Assembly: GCF_001401155.1 (NCBI RefSeq)
Contig: NZ_LJRO01000031.1
Coordinates: 92,113 to 156,112 of the forward strand
Source of the DNA: Pseudomonas tremae
GTDB lineage: Bacteria; Pseudomonadota; Gammaproteobacteria; Pseudomonadales; Pseudomonadaceae
DNA length: 64,000 bases
Direction: 5' to 3'
Made by a program: the position numbers and the translations under genes. Positions 39,406 through 48,225 of this stretch are shown piece by piece; the first letter of the stretch is position 1, and each line of letters begins with the position of its first letter. The notes below the pieces were generated by a model. It was given only the letters and a program-made list of their open reading frames with translations. It did no database searches and was not told the origin of the DNA.

Positions 39406-39731
39406 TTGCGGCACGGTTCCCCACACCATACTTTGCGGTGGTGTTCACCTCGCTGCGTAAATCTGATGAGCATCAGGCATATGCGTCGGCTGCGCTACGA
39501 ATGGTCGAACTGGCCAGCCGGCAGCCTGGTTTTCTTGGCGTGGAATCGGCACGCGGTGAAGACGGGCTGGGAGTGACGGTGTCCTACTGGACCGACGAAG
39601 CGGCGATTCTGGCCTGGAAACAACAGGCCGAACATACCGAGGTTCGCGAGCGGGGTCGCGCGCAGTGGTATCAGGCCTTTACCACGCGTGTCTGCAAGGT
39701 CGAGCGTGACTACTCGTTCGGTCAGCTTTGA
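39402..39731 (+). CDS. Antibiotic biosynthesis monooxygenase (ABM) domain protein
   Basis: 109-aa dimeric ferredoxin-like ABM protein (YFAVVFTSLRKSDEHQAYAS, QPGFLGVESARGEDGLGVTV, SYWTDEAAILAWKQQAEH). It starts with GTG at 39402 inside the stop codon of the preceding gene (GTGA overlap). Family members are cofactor-free oxygenases or heme-degrading or quinone-related enzymes. No specific role can be assigned. Its stop is 2 bp from the stop of the convergent atoE gene. Confidence 0.85.
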   Translation: MIAARFPTPYFAVVFTSLRKSDEHQAYASAALRMVELASRQPGFLGVESARGEDGLGVTVSYWTDEAAILAWKQQAEHTEVRERGRAQWYQAFTTRVCKVERDYSFGQL

Positions 39732-39733
39732 CG

Positions 39734-41152
39734 TCAGGGCATGACCGGTGGCGTGTACGTCAATGTCGTGCCCAACGCCCATAGCAGAAACAGTACCAGC
39801 GGCGCATGGACCAGCAATTGTACGAACGAAAAGCCGATAAGGTCCCGCGCTTTCAAGCCCAGGACACCCAACAGAGGCAGCATGTAGAACGGGTTGATCA
39901 GGTTTGGCAGGGCTTCGGCAGCGTTGTAGATCTGCACCGCCCAACCAAGGTGGTACTGAAGGTCGTTGGCCACTTGCATGACATAAGGGGCTTCGATGAT
40001 CCACTTGCCGCCCCCTGACGGGATGAAGAACCCCAATATGGCCGAGTAGATGCCCATCAGGATCGCATAGGTGTCGTGAGAGGCAATGCTGGTGAAGAAA
40101 GTCGAGATGTAATGCGCAAGGGTTTGCGCATCGCTACCTTTGACGGTCGTCAGCAGAGCGGCGATCGAGCCGTACAACGGGAACTGGATCAGCACGCCGG
40201 TAGTGGTGGGTACGGCTCGCGCCACTGCATCGAGGAAGCTGCGTGGCCGCCAGTGCAACAGCGCGCCGAGCATGATGAACAGGAAGTTATAGGTGTTCAG
40301 GCCGGAGATCGCGGTGATCGCCGGTTTGCTGGAAAACTCGCTGAACAGCCAGCCTGCGCCCAGCAGGACCATCAGGATAATCAACAGCGGGCTGTATTCG
40401 AGCCACTCGCCTGGTCGGGTTCTGGCAGGTAGAGGTGGCAGATTGAACGCCGGGTCTATGCCACATGCCTTGGCGTCGCGAGCACTATTCGGGCCCGGGG
40501 CGGTGGCGTAGGCGACGATCAGCGAGACCACCACCAGTGCTGCAAGCATGACGCCGGATTGCCAGAGAAAGATGGTTTCAGTGAAGGGAATGACGCCGGT
40601 GATCGAAAGGATCGACGGCGGCAGGCTGGCAGGGTTGGCCTGCAACTGCGCGGCAGAAGATGACAGCCCCAACGCCCACACGGCGCCCAGCCCCAGGTAA
40701 GCGGCTGCACCGGCAGCGCGATAGTCCATGCGCAGGTCGGTGCGACGGGCGAGGGCGCGAACCAGCAAACCCCCGAATACCAGTGACAGCCCCCAGTTGA
40801 GCAGCGAGGCCAGCATGGAAATCAGCGCCACCCATGCCACCGCAGAGCGGCCGTTGCCGGGTACTCGTGCCAGACGGTCGATCAGGCGCACGGCGGGCGG
40901 CGAGCTGGCGACCACATAACCGCCGATAACCACGAAAGCCATTTGCATGGTGAACGGAATCAAGCTCCAGAACCCGTCTCCGAATGCCTTCGCGGCCTCT
41001 GCCGGTCTTGCCCCGATGGCGAGCGTCGCCAGCGTGACGATGACCACCGCCAGTGCGGCGAATACCCATGAGTCGGGAAACCAGCGTTCAGCCCAGGCGG
41101 CGCATCGCAGGGCAAATCGGGCGGAACGGCTTTCTTCGATGTTGGCGGCCAT
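39734..41152 (-). CDS. atoE: Short-chain fatty acid transporter (AtoE family)
   Basis: 472-aa inner-membrane transporter with about twelve spans (AALAVVIVTLATLAIGARP, FVVIGGYVVASSPPAVRLIDRLA, GFFIPSGGGKWIIEAPYVM, YNAAEALPNLINPFYMLPL). AtoE carries acetoacetate, butyrate and similar acids. ATG 41152 follows AGAGG with a 7-bp spacer, and a GTG three codons earlier is possible. It lies downstream of two CoA-transferase genes on the same strand, separated by a hairpin repeat. The order resembles the dhcR-dhcA-dhcB-transporter cluster of P. aeruginosa, minus a thiolase. Confidence 0.9.
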   Translation of the reverse strand: MAANIEESRSARFALRCAAWAERWFPDSWVFAALAVVIVTLATLAIGARPAEAAKAFGDGFWSLIPFTMQMAFVVIGGYVVASSPPAVRLIDRLARVPGNGRSAVAWVALISMLASLLNWGLSLVFGGLLVRALARRTDLRMDYRAAGAAAYLGLGAVWALGLSSSAAQLQANPASLPPSILSITGVIPFTETIFLWQSGVMLAALVVVSLIVAYATAPGPNSARDAKACGIDPAFNLPPLPARTRPGEWLEYSPLLIILMVLLGAGWLFSEFSSKPAITAISGLNTYNFLFIMLGALLHWRPRSFLDAVARAVPTTTGVLIQFPLYGSIAALLTTVKGSDAQTLAHYISTFFTSIASHDTYAILMGIYSAILGFFIPSGGGKWIIEAPYVMQVANDLQYHLGWAVQIYNAAEALPNLINPFYMLPLLGVLGLKARDLIGFSFVQLLVHAPLVLFLLWALGTTLTYTPPVMP

Positions 41153-41204
41153 CAGAGGCACCTCTTTTTGTAATTATTATCAGGGAATATCTAAACACCC
41201 GAAG

Positions 41205-41252
41205 TGGACGCAGAGCGTCCAGAACGGCGCTCCCACGCCGGAGCGTGGGAGC
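41205..41252. repeat. REP-like double-hairpin repeat
   Basis: Two hairpins in tandem: TGGACGC/GCGTCCA with an AGA loop (41205-41221), and GCTCCCACGC/GCGTGGGAGC with a CGGA loop (41229-41252). The second core resembles an intergenic repeat I recall from P. syringae genomes (CCCACGC-GGAGCGTGGG). It sits inside the CoA-transferase/atoE operon, 53 bp before atoE. Confidence 0.78.
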
Positions 41253-41274
41253 GATAGTGTCTCTCGGCCACCCC

Positions 41275-41931
41275 TTAAAAGCTCATCTCGATCACGTCAT
41301 CCGGCACGATCAATTTGCCTGCGGTTCTGGCAATGATTTCTTCCACGCTGACCCCGGGGGCGCGTTCGCGCAGGATAAAGGCGCCATTTTCTATTTCCAG
41401 ATACGCCAGGTCGGTCAGCACCTTGCGTATGCAGCCCGCGCCGGTCAGCGGCAAGTTGCAGCGCGGCAGCAGTTTGGATTCGCCGTCCTTTGAAGCATGG
41501 GTCATGGTCACGATGATGTTGTCGGCTCCCGCCACCAGGTCCATCGCGCCGCCCATGCCCTTGATCAGCTTGCCGGGGATCATCCACGAGGCGATATTGC
41601 CCTCGACGTCCACTTCGAAGGCGCCCAGCACGGTCAGGTCAACATGCCCGCCACGGATCATGGCAAAGGATTCGGCCGAAGAGAAAATCGATGCACCGAT
41701 ACGTGCGGTTACGGTCTGCTTGCCAGCGTTGATCATGTCGGCGTCGATGGTTTCCTCAGTCGGAAATGCGCCCATGCCCAGCAGACCGTTCTCTGATTGC
41801 AGCATGACGTCGATGTCGTCCGGCACGTAGTTGGCAACCAGCGTTGGAATGCCGATGCCGAGGTTCACGTAATAGCCGTCCTTGAGTTCGCGGGCGACGC
41901 GTTGCGCCATTTGTTCGCGGGAAAGTGCCAT
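41275..41931 (-). CDS. 3-oxoacid CoA-transferase subunit B
   Basis: 218-aa beta subunit of a family I CoA-transferase. The catalytic Glu lies in the SENGLLGMG motif. Other family stretches are YVNLGIGIPTLVANYVP, GGHVDLTVLGAFEVD and GKLIKGMGGAMDLVAGA. With subunit A it moves CoA between succinyl-CoA (or acetyl-CoA) and acetoacetate or a related 3-oxoacid. Dehydrocarnitine (dhcB-like) is an alternative acceptor given the P. aeruginosa gene order. Confidence 0.93.
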   Translation of the reverse strand: MALSREQMAQRVARELKDGYYVNLGIGIPTLVANYVPDDIDVMLQSENGLLGMGAFPTEETIDADMINAGKQTVTARIGASIFSSAESFAMIRGGHVDLTVLGAFEVDVEGNIASWMIPGKLIKGMGGAMDLVAGADNIIVTMTHASKDGESKLLPRCNLPLTGAGCIRKVLTDLAYLEIENGAFILRERAPGVSVEEIIARTAGKLIVPDDVIEMSF

Positions 41932-41972
41932 GGTCTGAAATCTCTTTGTTGTATGTCGAAGAAGCCGCGCAA

Positions 41973-42674
41973 TCAGGATTTTCTGACGGTGCGCTGCTCG
42001 ATACGCTTCTCGAATGTGCCCTGTATGATGCGGTCGACGTAGATCCCCGGGGTGTGGATCTGAGTCGGCAGCAGTACACCAGGCTCGACAATTTCTTCGA
42101 CTTCGACCACCGTGATCCGGCCTGCCGTGGCCACCACCGGATTGAAGTTCTGCGCGGTATGACGATAGATCACGTTACCGAAGTGGTCGGCTTTCCAGCC
42201 TTTGACCAATGCGAAATCGCCCGTGATGGCTTCTTCCAGAATCACGTTGCGACCATTGAACTGACGGGTTTCCTTGCCTTCTGCCACCGGTGTCCCGTAC
42301 CCAGTCGCGGTGTAGAACGCAGGAATACCGGCGCCCCCTGCACGCATTTTTTCAGCAAGCGTGCCTTGTGGGGTCAGCTCCACTTCCAGCTCGCCGCTGA
42401 GCAGCTGCCGTTCAAACAAGGCGTTCTCGCCCACGTAAGAGGAAATCATCTTTCGGATCTGCCGGTCTTCCAGCAGGATGCCGAGCCCGAAGCCGTCGAC
42501 ACCGCAGTTGTTGGAAACAACCGTAAGGCCCTTGATGCCCATGCGTTTGATCTGTGCGATCAGGTTTTCCGGGATACCGCACAGGCCGAAGCCTCCACAG
42601 AGTACCGTCATGTTATCGGTCAGCCCGGCAAGGGCTTCTTCGTAGGTTGCTACCCGTTTATCGAGTCCAGCCAT
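41973..42674 (-). CDS. 3-oxoacid CoA-transferase subunit A
   Basis: 233-aa alpha subunit. Motifs are [17 protein letters not shown] (CoA-binding glycine-rich segment), [40 protein letters not shown] and [11 protein letters not shown]. It is the first gene of the minus-strand operon with subunit B (41 bp downstream) and atoE, and is divergent from a LysR regulator. Confidence 0.93.
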   Translation of the reverse strand: MAGLDKRVATYEEALAGLTDNMTVLCGGFGLCGIPENLIAQIKRMGIKGLTVVSNNCGVDGFGLGILLEDRQIRKMISSYVGENALFERQLLSGELEVELTPQGTLAEKMRAGGAGIPAFYTATGYGTPVAEGKETRQFNGRNVILEEAITGDFALVKGWKADHFGNVIYRHTAQNFNPVVATAGRITVVEVEEIVEPGVLLPTQIHTPGIYVDRIIQGTFEKRIEQRTVRKS

Positions 42675-42779
42675 GATTGATCCGCCTTTTATAGTTGTTG
42701 ACCATCAGTCGCGCTGTTTGAAGATCTAATGGCTTGCATCTTCACCCTGTAGCACTGATTTGTTAATTTTGTTTTTATG

Positions 42780-42789
42780 ATCAATTGAT
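42780..42789. promoter_or_regulatory. Candidate LysR operator in the divergent region
   Basis: ATCAATTGAT is a perfect 10-bp palindrome in an AT-rich stretch 15 bp before the LysR start. Dyads of this kind with a T-N11-A frame are typical LysR sites. It lies between the regulator and the CoA-transferase operon. Confidence 0.4.
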
Positions 42790-42804
42790 AAGAAAAATAA
42801 ATAT

Positions 42805-43695
42805 ATGAACGTCAAACAACTCCGGGCTTTCGTTGCGGTGGCGCAGTACCTCAGTTTTGCTCAGGCCGGTGAGCGGCTGAATGTCTCGCAGCCAGCGCTG
42901 AGTCTGACCATCAAGGGGCTGGAGGAGGATCTTGGCGGGCAATTGTTGACGCGCACCACGCGCAGTGTCGGTTTGACGCCTGAAGGCGAAACCCTGCTGC
43001 CACTGGCTCGCCAGCTATTGGCAGACTGGGACAACACCGAAGAGCTGCTGCGCCAACGGTTTACGCTGCAAATGGGGCGGGTTTCGATTGCCGCCATGCC
43101 ATCGTTCGCGGGCAATATGCTGCCTGGAGCGCTGAAGGTGTTCCGCGGTCGCTACCCGAGGGTCAATGTCGCGGTGCATGACGTGATCAACGAGCAAGTG
43201 TTGGAAATGGTCCGCCATCGCCGCGTTGAACTGGGTATCGGTTTCGAACCGGAATCGAGCAGCGCCTTGTTGTTCACGCCATTTTATGTAGATTGCTTCG
43301 TGGCGGTGGTCGCCAGCGACTCGTTGCTGGCCGAGCGCGCCGAGGTGTCCTGGGCCGAACTGCTGCGTGAAGATTTCATTGCGCTGCAACGGCCCTCCGC
43401 CGTGCGCTTGTTGCTGGAGCAGGCCATAGAACCTGGGCACGGCAAACTTTCGGTGGCGTTCGAAAGCCATCAGTTGTCCACTATCGGTCGGATGGTGGCC
43501 AACGGCTTGGGCGTCAGTGCGGTGCCATCGCTGTGTATCGGGCAGATGCAGGAACTGGGCGCGCGCTGCATTGCGCTGGTCGAACCGCGAATCGAGCGGC
43601 GTATCGGGCTGCTGATGCTGGCCGACCACAAGCTGTCAGCCGCTGCGCAAGCCTTGCGCGAGGTGCTGATCGAGAATGCTCGGAAAAGTCGATAG
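42805..43695 (+). CDS. LysR-family transcriptional regulator
   Basis: 296 aa. The N-terminal winged helix-turn-helix is MNVKQLRAFVAVAQYLSFAQ then AGERLNVSQPALSLTIKGLE, and the effector domain runs from VSIAAMPSFAGNMLPGAL to the end. It is divergent from the CoA-transferase/atoE operon with 130 bp between starts, so it is the likely regulator of that operon (DhcR-like by position). The inducer is unknown. Confidence 0.9.
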   Translation: MNVKQLRAFVAVAQYLSFAQAGERLNVSQPALSLTIKGLEEDLGGQLLTRTTRSVGLTPEGETLLPLARQLLADWDNTEELLRQRFTLQMGRVSIAAMPSFAGNMLPGALKVFRGRYPRVNVAVHDVINEQVLEMVRHRRVELGIGFEPESSSALLFTPFYVDCFVAVVASDSLLAERAEVSWAELLREDFIALQRPSAVRLLLEQAIEPGHGKLSVAFESHQLSTIGRMVANGLGVSAVPSLCIGQMQELGARCIALVEPRIERRIGLLMLADHKLSAAAQALREVLIENARKSR

Positions 43696-43784
43696 ACACT
43701 ATCACGGCGGTTGATTTTTGCTGCAGCAGGGGCAGGCGTAACCTTGCTTCATTGCCGAAATGAAGCCCGACCGGAGGCCCCCAG

Positions 43785-44066
43785 ATGAACCATAAAATTG
43801 CCCTTGCGCTTGCCCTGACATTTACCGTTGCGCTGGTCTCCGGCTGCTCCACTCATCATGCGACCGAGCAGCGTCCATTTAGCACTGAGGAAAGCCATCA
43901 GCTCGCGCTGGAAGATTTGAACCGTCGCGGTTTGTCATTTGACGAATACCAGGCGCGCAAGGCGCAATTGCTTGCAGACCCTCAGATCCAGCAAGCGCGT
44001 GAGTTCGATGACGACGGCGAAACCAGCGTTGATCTGGGTGCCATCACTCAACCCCCGCAAGGCTGA
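43785..44066 (+). CDS. Small lipoprotein
   Basis: 93-aa protein with a lipoprotein signal peptide and lipobox LVSGC (Cys21). The mature part is short and hydrophilic. It contains ESHQLALEDLNRRGLSFDEYQARKAQLLADP, a SHOCT-like helical segment, and an acidic tail. The ATG follows CGGAGG. Function unknown, probably envelope-anchored. Confidence 0.78.
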   Translation: MNHKIALALALTFTVALVSGCSTHHATEQRPFSTEESHQLALEDLNRRGLSFDEYQARKAQLLADPQIQQAREFDDDGETSVDLGAITQPPQG

Positions 44067-44189
44067 CAGCCTGCTTGATAAGCCTGCTGCGTGAAACTGT
44101 ACGGTAATAATGATCAGCCAACTGTCCGTTTGTTTCTGACAACGTCTCCGATAGGGTGAGCGCCTGACTCACTGCTACGGACAGGCTTC

Positions 44190-44798
44190 ATGGTGCTCTC
44201 TTTCGATTTACTCCTCGCTTTTGCACTGTTCGCCTTCGTGACGTCGGTGACCCCCGGGCCGAATAACATGATGCTGCTGGCTTCCGGCGTTAATTTCGGT
44301 TTCAGCCGAACCCTCCCTCATATGCTGGGCATAACCATCGGCTTTTTTGTTCTGGTGCTGGCGGTGGGCTTTGGACTGGGCGGTGTGTTCAGGACCTGGC
44401 CGATGCTTTACACGATCCTGCGCTATGTGGGCGCTGCCTATCTGGTGTGTCTCGCCTGGAAGATTGCGACATCGGGGCCTGCTTCCGAAAACGTCGAAAG
44501 CAAAGGCAAACCGTTCAGCTTCATTAACGCCGCGCTGTTCCAGTGGGTTAATCCCAAGGCCTGGATCATGGCGATCGGGGCAATCAGCACGTACACGCCC
44601 ATGCAGGGCTACTTTTATAACGTGGTGGTGATCTCGGCGGTTTTCGCGTTGATCAACCTGCCCAGTGTCGGGATTTGGGCAGGCTTTGGCAGCCTGCTGC
44701 GCAATGTGCTTCGCGACCCCCTTGGGCTGAGGATTTTCAACGGTGTGATGGCCGCCTTGCTGGTGGCCTCACTGTACCCGTTGTTCGTCGAGCACTGA
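44190..44798 (+). CDS. LysE/RhtB-family amino acid exporter
   Basis: 202-aa membrane protein with six predicted spans. The family signature SVTPGPNNMMLLASG is near residue 20, and FQWVNPKAWIMAIGAIS is mid-protein. LysE/RhtB exporters remove excess amino acids such as threonine, homoserine or lysine. The exact substrate is unknown. It converges on ssuE with 8 bp between stops. Confidence 0.9.
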   Translation: MVLSFDLLLAFALFAFVTSVTPGPNNMMLLASGVNFGFSRTLPHMLGITIGFFVLVLAVGFGLGGVFRTWPMLYTILRYVGAAYLVCLAWKIATSGPASENVESKGKPFSFINAALFQWVNPKAWIMAIGAISTYTPMQGYFYNVVVISAVFALINLPSVGIWAGFGSLLRNVLRDPLGLRIFNGVMAALLVASLYPLFVEH

Positions 44799-44806
44799 GC
44801 CTGTCG

Positions 44807-45388
44807 TTACAACGCCAGTTGCAGATGCCCGCCTGCCTGTTTGTGACGCGCCTGCAGCCTGCGCTGCAGGCCATGGTAGAAGTGTTCCAGCCCTTCATGC
44901 AGCCGTTCGGTGAGCGTGTCGTCGAGCGTGCCGCCTTGTTCGTTGTCGCCGTAGGTTATCTGAGTATCGATGGCGAAGATGCCGTGCAGCACTTCCTGTG
45001 ATTTGAGGGTCGAGAGCACCGGTTTGAGGGCGTAATCGACGGCCAGCATGTGTGCAATGCTTCCACCCGTTGCCAGTGGCAAGACCACCTTGCCGTGCAG
45101 GGCACGTTCCGGGAGCAGGTCGAGCAGGGTTTTCAGTGCGCCTGAAAACGACGCCTTGTAGACCGGCGTGCCGATCAGAACACCATCAGCCTGGCTGACC
45201 GCTTCTATGAAAGCCAGCACTTGAGGACTGTCGAAGCAGGCGAACAGCAGGTCCTCGGCATTGAAGTCGCGAATGCGCAATGTGGTGACTTCAACGCCTT
45301 GTTCTTGCAACCAACTGCTTGCGTGGGCCAGGACTACCCCGGAGCGGGATTTGGGAGACGGACTGCCTGAGAGTGAAACGACGAGCAT
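44807..45388 (-). CDS. ssuE: NADPH-dependent FMN reductase (SsuE type)
   Basis: 193-aa flavodoxin-fold reductase. It has [19 protein letters not shown] and the SsuE-specific [20 protein letters not shown] and [10 protein letters not shown] stretches. It supplies FMNH2 to sulfonate monooxygenases. In most Pseudomonas genomes ssuE heads an ssuEADCB operon. Here no ssu gene follows, since the downstream neighbour (LysE exporter) is convergent. The enzyme may instead serve the MsuD-type monooxygenase at 27399-28538. Confidence 0.88.
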   Translation of the reverse strand: MLVVSLSGSPSPKSRSGVVLAHASSWLQEQGVEVTTLRIRDFNAEDLLFACFDSPQVLAFIEAVSQADGVLIGTPVYKASFSGALKTLLDLLPERALHGKVVLPLATGGSIAHMLAVDYALKPVLSTLKSQEVLHGIFAIDTQITYGDNEQGGTLDDTLTERLHEGLEHFYHGLQRRLQARHKQAGGHLQLAL

Positions 45389-45545
45389 GCGGGAATTCCT
45401 TGCGATAAGCGTCCCTCTGCAAAGCAGCTTGTGTGCCAGTCCCGTAAAATCGTCTCGCAGCCTCCGAAATACAGGGGTTTCCCAACGCCCGCAGTGTGGC
45501 TGGAATGGCCGATTGCTGACGCTTTTGCAAACAACTGTTGCAAGG

Positions 45546-45563
45546 CTGTTGCTTCAGCAACAG
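45546..45563. repeat. Short hairpin upstream of ssuE
   Basis: CTGTTGC and GCAACAG form a 7-bp stem with a TTCA loop, lying in the 250-bp gap between ssuE and the export-protein terminator. It is not followed by a U-run on either strand. It may act as a secondary terminator or an operator. Confidence 0.35.
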
Positions 45564-45583
45564 TCAGGCTTCGCTGACTAAGA

Positions 45584-45606
45584 CAAAAAAATCCCCGCAA
45601 CGCGGG
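45584..45606 (-). terminator. Terminator of the exopolysaccharide operon
   Basis: On the minus strand CCCGC-GTT-GCGGG forms a short stem followed by GATTTTTTT. It lies 33 bp after the stop of the last operon gene. Confidence 0.78.
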
Positions 45607-45638
45607 TTGCAGGGACAGTAAGCGACGTCGGCGAGAGG

Positions 45639-46727
45639 TCAGCGGCGAAAGGCGGCACCGGTCTGCACGACGCTGGCCGAACCCAGCAGCTGACTGATGA
45701 AGCGACTCCAGCGAGTAATGTCAGCCGGGCCCACGAAAACTACGTCCTGGGCCTTGAGCTCGAATTGCCCGGCCAGCAGGTACGCAGTGGGTTTTTTGGC
45801 ATTGAGGTGGTAGACGGTCGAGGCGGCATCGGCGAAGTTTTCCGCACCGCGTATCACGTACACCGCATTACCGTCTGCACTGTCCGGGCTCAAGCCACCC
45901 GAGTTGCCCAGTGCCTCCAGCAGCGTCAGGCGTGTTGTGCCGAAAGAGATGACCTGAGGGTTGCGGACTTCGCCCAGCACGTAAATCTTGTTTCTCGAGT
46001 TGCTGTTCAAATGCAGGTAATCGCCATCCTTGAGAAATATCCTGCTCAACTGCGAGCCTTCGCGGTTCAGCGAGTCAATGTCGATCAGGTAGTCCCGACC
46101 ATCACGCCGCAGGGTCAACCCGGCCAGATTCGCGTCGGTCAGATCGACCCCTGCCACGCTGACTGCCTGCACCAGGCTCAATGGAATGTTGGTGATCGGT
46201 TGCGGGCCGGGCACCTTGAATGAGCCTGACAGCAATATGCGCTGGCTGTTGTAGCGCAGCACCTTGGCGTCGACCTTGACCTCGGTGTACTGAGGCGCCA
46301 GGCCCATGCGTAGTTGCTCGCGGACCTCGCTGACGGTTTTGCCACTGGCGCGAATCCGCCCGATATAGGGGAAATAGAGTGTGCCGTCGTTCAGCACCTC
46401 ACGGGTGTTCGCATCCAGTTGGTCCTGCGATCCCGGCGCTGTCAGCTCCGGGTGCTCGAACACGGTAACCAGCAGGGTATCGCCAGCCCCTATCACGTAT
46501 TCCGGGGTCTTGTAGTCAAGCAGTTCCTGCGGCAGAGCCTTGGCGTCTGCGATGGCGCGTTGCTGTTGGTGTCGCAAACTGTTCGGGGTCATTTCGACCA
46601 GCTGCGCCCTGGGCTCTTCAGGGTCGTTGAGGGTGACGTCGTCCTGCGTCATATGCTGACCGGGGGCAAAGGCACAGCCCTGTAGCGTCAAGCTGGCGAG
46701 CAGTAAAGCAACTAACGTCCGATTCAT
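45639..46727 (-). CDS. Wza-like polysaccharide export lipoprotein
   Basis: 362-aa outer-membrane polysaccharide export protein. Lipobox LTLQGC (Cys18) follows a short signal peptide. The Poly_export domain is around residues 75-160 (EYVIGAGDTLLVTVFEHPEL, YFPYIGRIRASGKTVSEVREQL), followed by SLBB-type repeats (KIYVLGEVRNPQVISFG, TLLEALGNSGGLSPDSAD). It probably forms the outer-membrane exit channel for the polymer made by this operon. It is the last gene of the operon. Confidence 0.9.
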   Translation of the reverse strand: MNRTLVALLLASLTLQGCAFAPGQHMTQDDVTLNDPEEPRAQLVEMTPNSLRHQQQRAIADAKALPQELLDYKTPEYVIGAGDTLLVTVFEHPELTAPGSQDQLDANTREVLNDGTLYFPYIGRIRASGKTVSEVREQLRMGLAPQYTEVKVDAKVLRYNSQRILLSGSFKVPGPQPITNIPLSLVQAVSVAGVDLTDANLAGLTLRRDGRDYLIDIDSLNREGSQLSRIFLKDGDYLHLNSNSRNKIYVLGEVRNPQVISFGTTRLTLLEALGNSGGLSPDSADGNAVYVIRGAENFADAASTVYHLNAKKPTAYLLAGQFELKAQDVVFVGPADITRWSRFISQLLGSASVVQTGAAFRR

Positions 46728-46804
46728 ATCCGGGTTCCTTTCATCATGGGGTGTGGCTCCTTGTGCGTACGAGGTCCGAGATTGATCGGGGGAGAAGGGA
46801 ATAG

Positions 46805-48214
46805 TCAGAAGGCGTTCTTGTTGACGAACCCTCTGAGCAGCGTCAGCAGAATGATTTTGAGGTCCAGCCAGATCGACCAGTGCTCGATGTAGTCCAGATC
46901 GAATTCGACCCGCTTGCGCATCTTGTCCAGCGTGTCGGTTTCGCCACGCCAGCCGTTGATCTGTGCCCAGCCGGTGATGCCGGGTTTGACCTTGTGGCGC
47001 AACATGTAGCCGCTGACCTGCTTGCGATACTGTTCGTTATGCGCAACGGCATGAGGACGGGGGCCGACGATGGACATTTCACCGAGCAGCACGTTGAAGA
47101 ACTGCGGCAGTTCATCCAGTGAAGTGCGCCGCAGAAAGGCGCCCAATGGTGTGATTCGTAAATCGTTGCGGGTGGCTTGAGTCACCACGTCACCGTTTTC
47201 CAGCACGCTCATGCTGCGAAACTTCCAGACCATGATCGACCTGCCGTCCAGCCCGTAACGCCGCTGGCGAAACAGTACCGGGCCGGACGAAGTGAGTTTG
47301 ATAGCCGTGGCGATAAGCAGCAGCGGCAGGGCGATTATTGCCAGAATCAGACTGGACAGCAGAATGTCTTCGAAACGTTTGGCCAGGCTCCAGGCACCGT
47401 CCATGGGTGAATCGAAAATACTGATGCTGGTCAGGCCGTTGATGCTTTCACTGCGCGCGTGCAGCAGGTCGAACATGAACACGTCCGGGACGAGATACAC
47501 CGATGCGGTGGTATCGCTCAGTCCGGTTATCAACTCGCGCAACTGCGGTTCGGCACTGAAGGCGAGGGTGATGTACACCTTGTCGATCCGATTGGCGCGG
47601 GCGTCTAAGATCAACTGTTCCAGATCACCCAGTACCGGCAGGCGGCGTGTGCCGGCGTCCGGGTGCATTTGCTGCGGATGGGCGTCATAGAAACCCAGAA
47701 GTTTCAGGCCCATCCACGGTGCGAGAGAGATCGAGCGCGCCAGCCGTTCGCCCACCTGACCGGTCCCGACGATCGCCACCCGACGTGTATTGAAACCATT
47801 TCGCCGCAGTGTGTGCAGTGCAAGGCGAATCAACAGTCGATAGCCGCACAGCGCGCCAAGGACCAAGGCAAACCAGCTCATCTGCTCGTTATCCGGCATC
47901 TGCAGACGTTTTAGCAGCAGGTAGTTCAACGAGAGCAGAATGACAAAGCTCAGTGCCCAGTAATTGAAGACCTTGGTCAGTTCGCGCAGGATACGTTCGC
48001 CGCGCCACGAGCCATACAACTGGTGATATTCACTGAACCAGTGGAACAACAGCACTGCCAGGAGGATGCGAAACCAGGTCTCGGTGATATTGATCGTCGT
48101 CAGCCCGGTTTGCCAGTAACCGATCGATACAATAACTGCCAGATCCAGCAGACGATGGGCGAGTGACAGTGCCGATTGATGGGCATGCAGAATGCCGCGA
48201 ACGGACGTAGCCAT
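46805..48214 (-). CDS. Undecaprenyl-phosphate glycosylphosphotransferase (WcaJ/PslA type)
   Basis: 469-aa membrane enzyme that loads the first sugar phosphate, usually glucose-1-P, onto undecaprenyl phosphate. Several N-terminal spans (LLDLAVIVSIGYWQ, LSFVILLSLNYLLL) precede a CoA_binding_3 domain (RRVAIVGTGQVGERLARSI). The C-terminal bacterial sugar transferase domain has ILLSSLILAIIALPLLLIA, LFRQRRYGLDGRSIMVWKFRSM and SLDELPQFFNVLLGEMSIVG followed by PRPHA. ATG 48214 follows GAGGGAACCGTCG, and the in-frame extension upstream overlaps the preceding gene. Confidence 0.9.
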   Translation of the reverse strand: MATSVRGILHAHQSALSLAHRLLDLAVIVSIGYWQTGLTTINITETWFRILLAVLLFHWFSEYHQLYGSWRGERILRELTKVFNYWALSFVILLSLNYLLLKRLQMPDNEQMSWFALVLGALCGYRLLIRLALHTLRRNGFNTRRVAIVGTGQVGERLARSISLAPWMGLKLLGFYDAHPQQMHPDAGTRRLPVLGDLEQLILDARANRIDKVYITLAFSAEPQLRELITGLSDTTASVYLVPDVFMFDLLHARSESINGLTSISIFDSPMDGAWSLAKRFEDILLSSLILAIIALPLLLIATAIKLTSSGPVLFRQRRYGLDGRSIMVWKFRSMSVLENGDVVTQATRNDLRITPLGAFLRRTSLDELPQFFNVLLGEMSIVGPRPHAVAHNEQYRKQVSGYMLRHKVKPGITGWAQINGWRGETDTLDKMRKRVEFDLDYIEHWSIWLDLKIILLTLLRGFVNKNAF

Positions 48215-48225
48215 CGACGGTTCCC

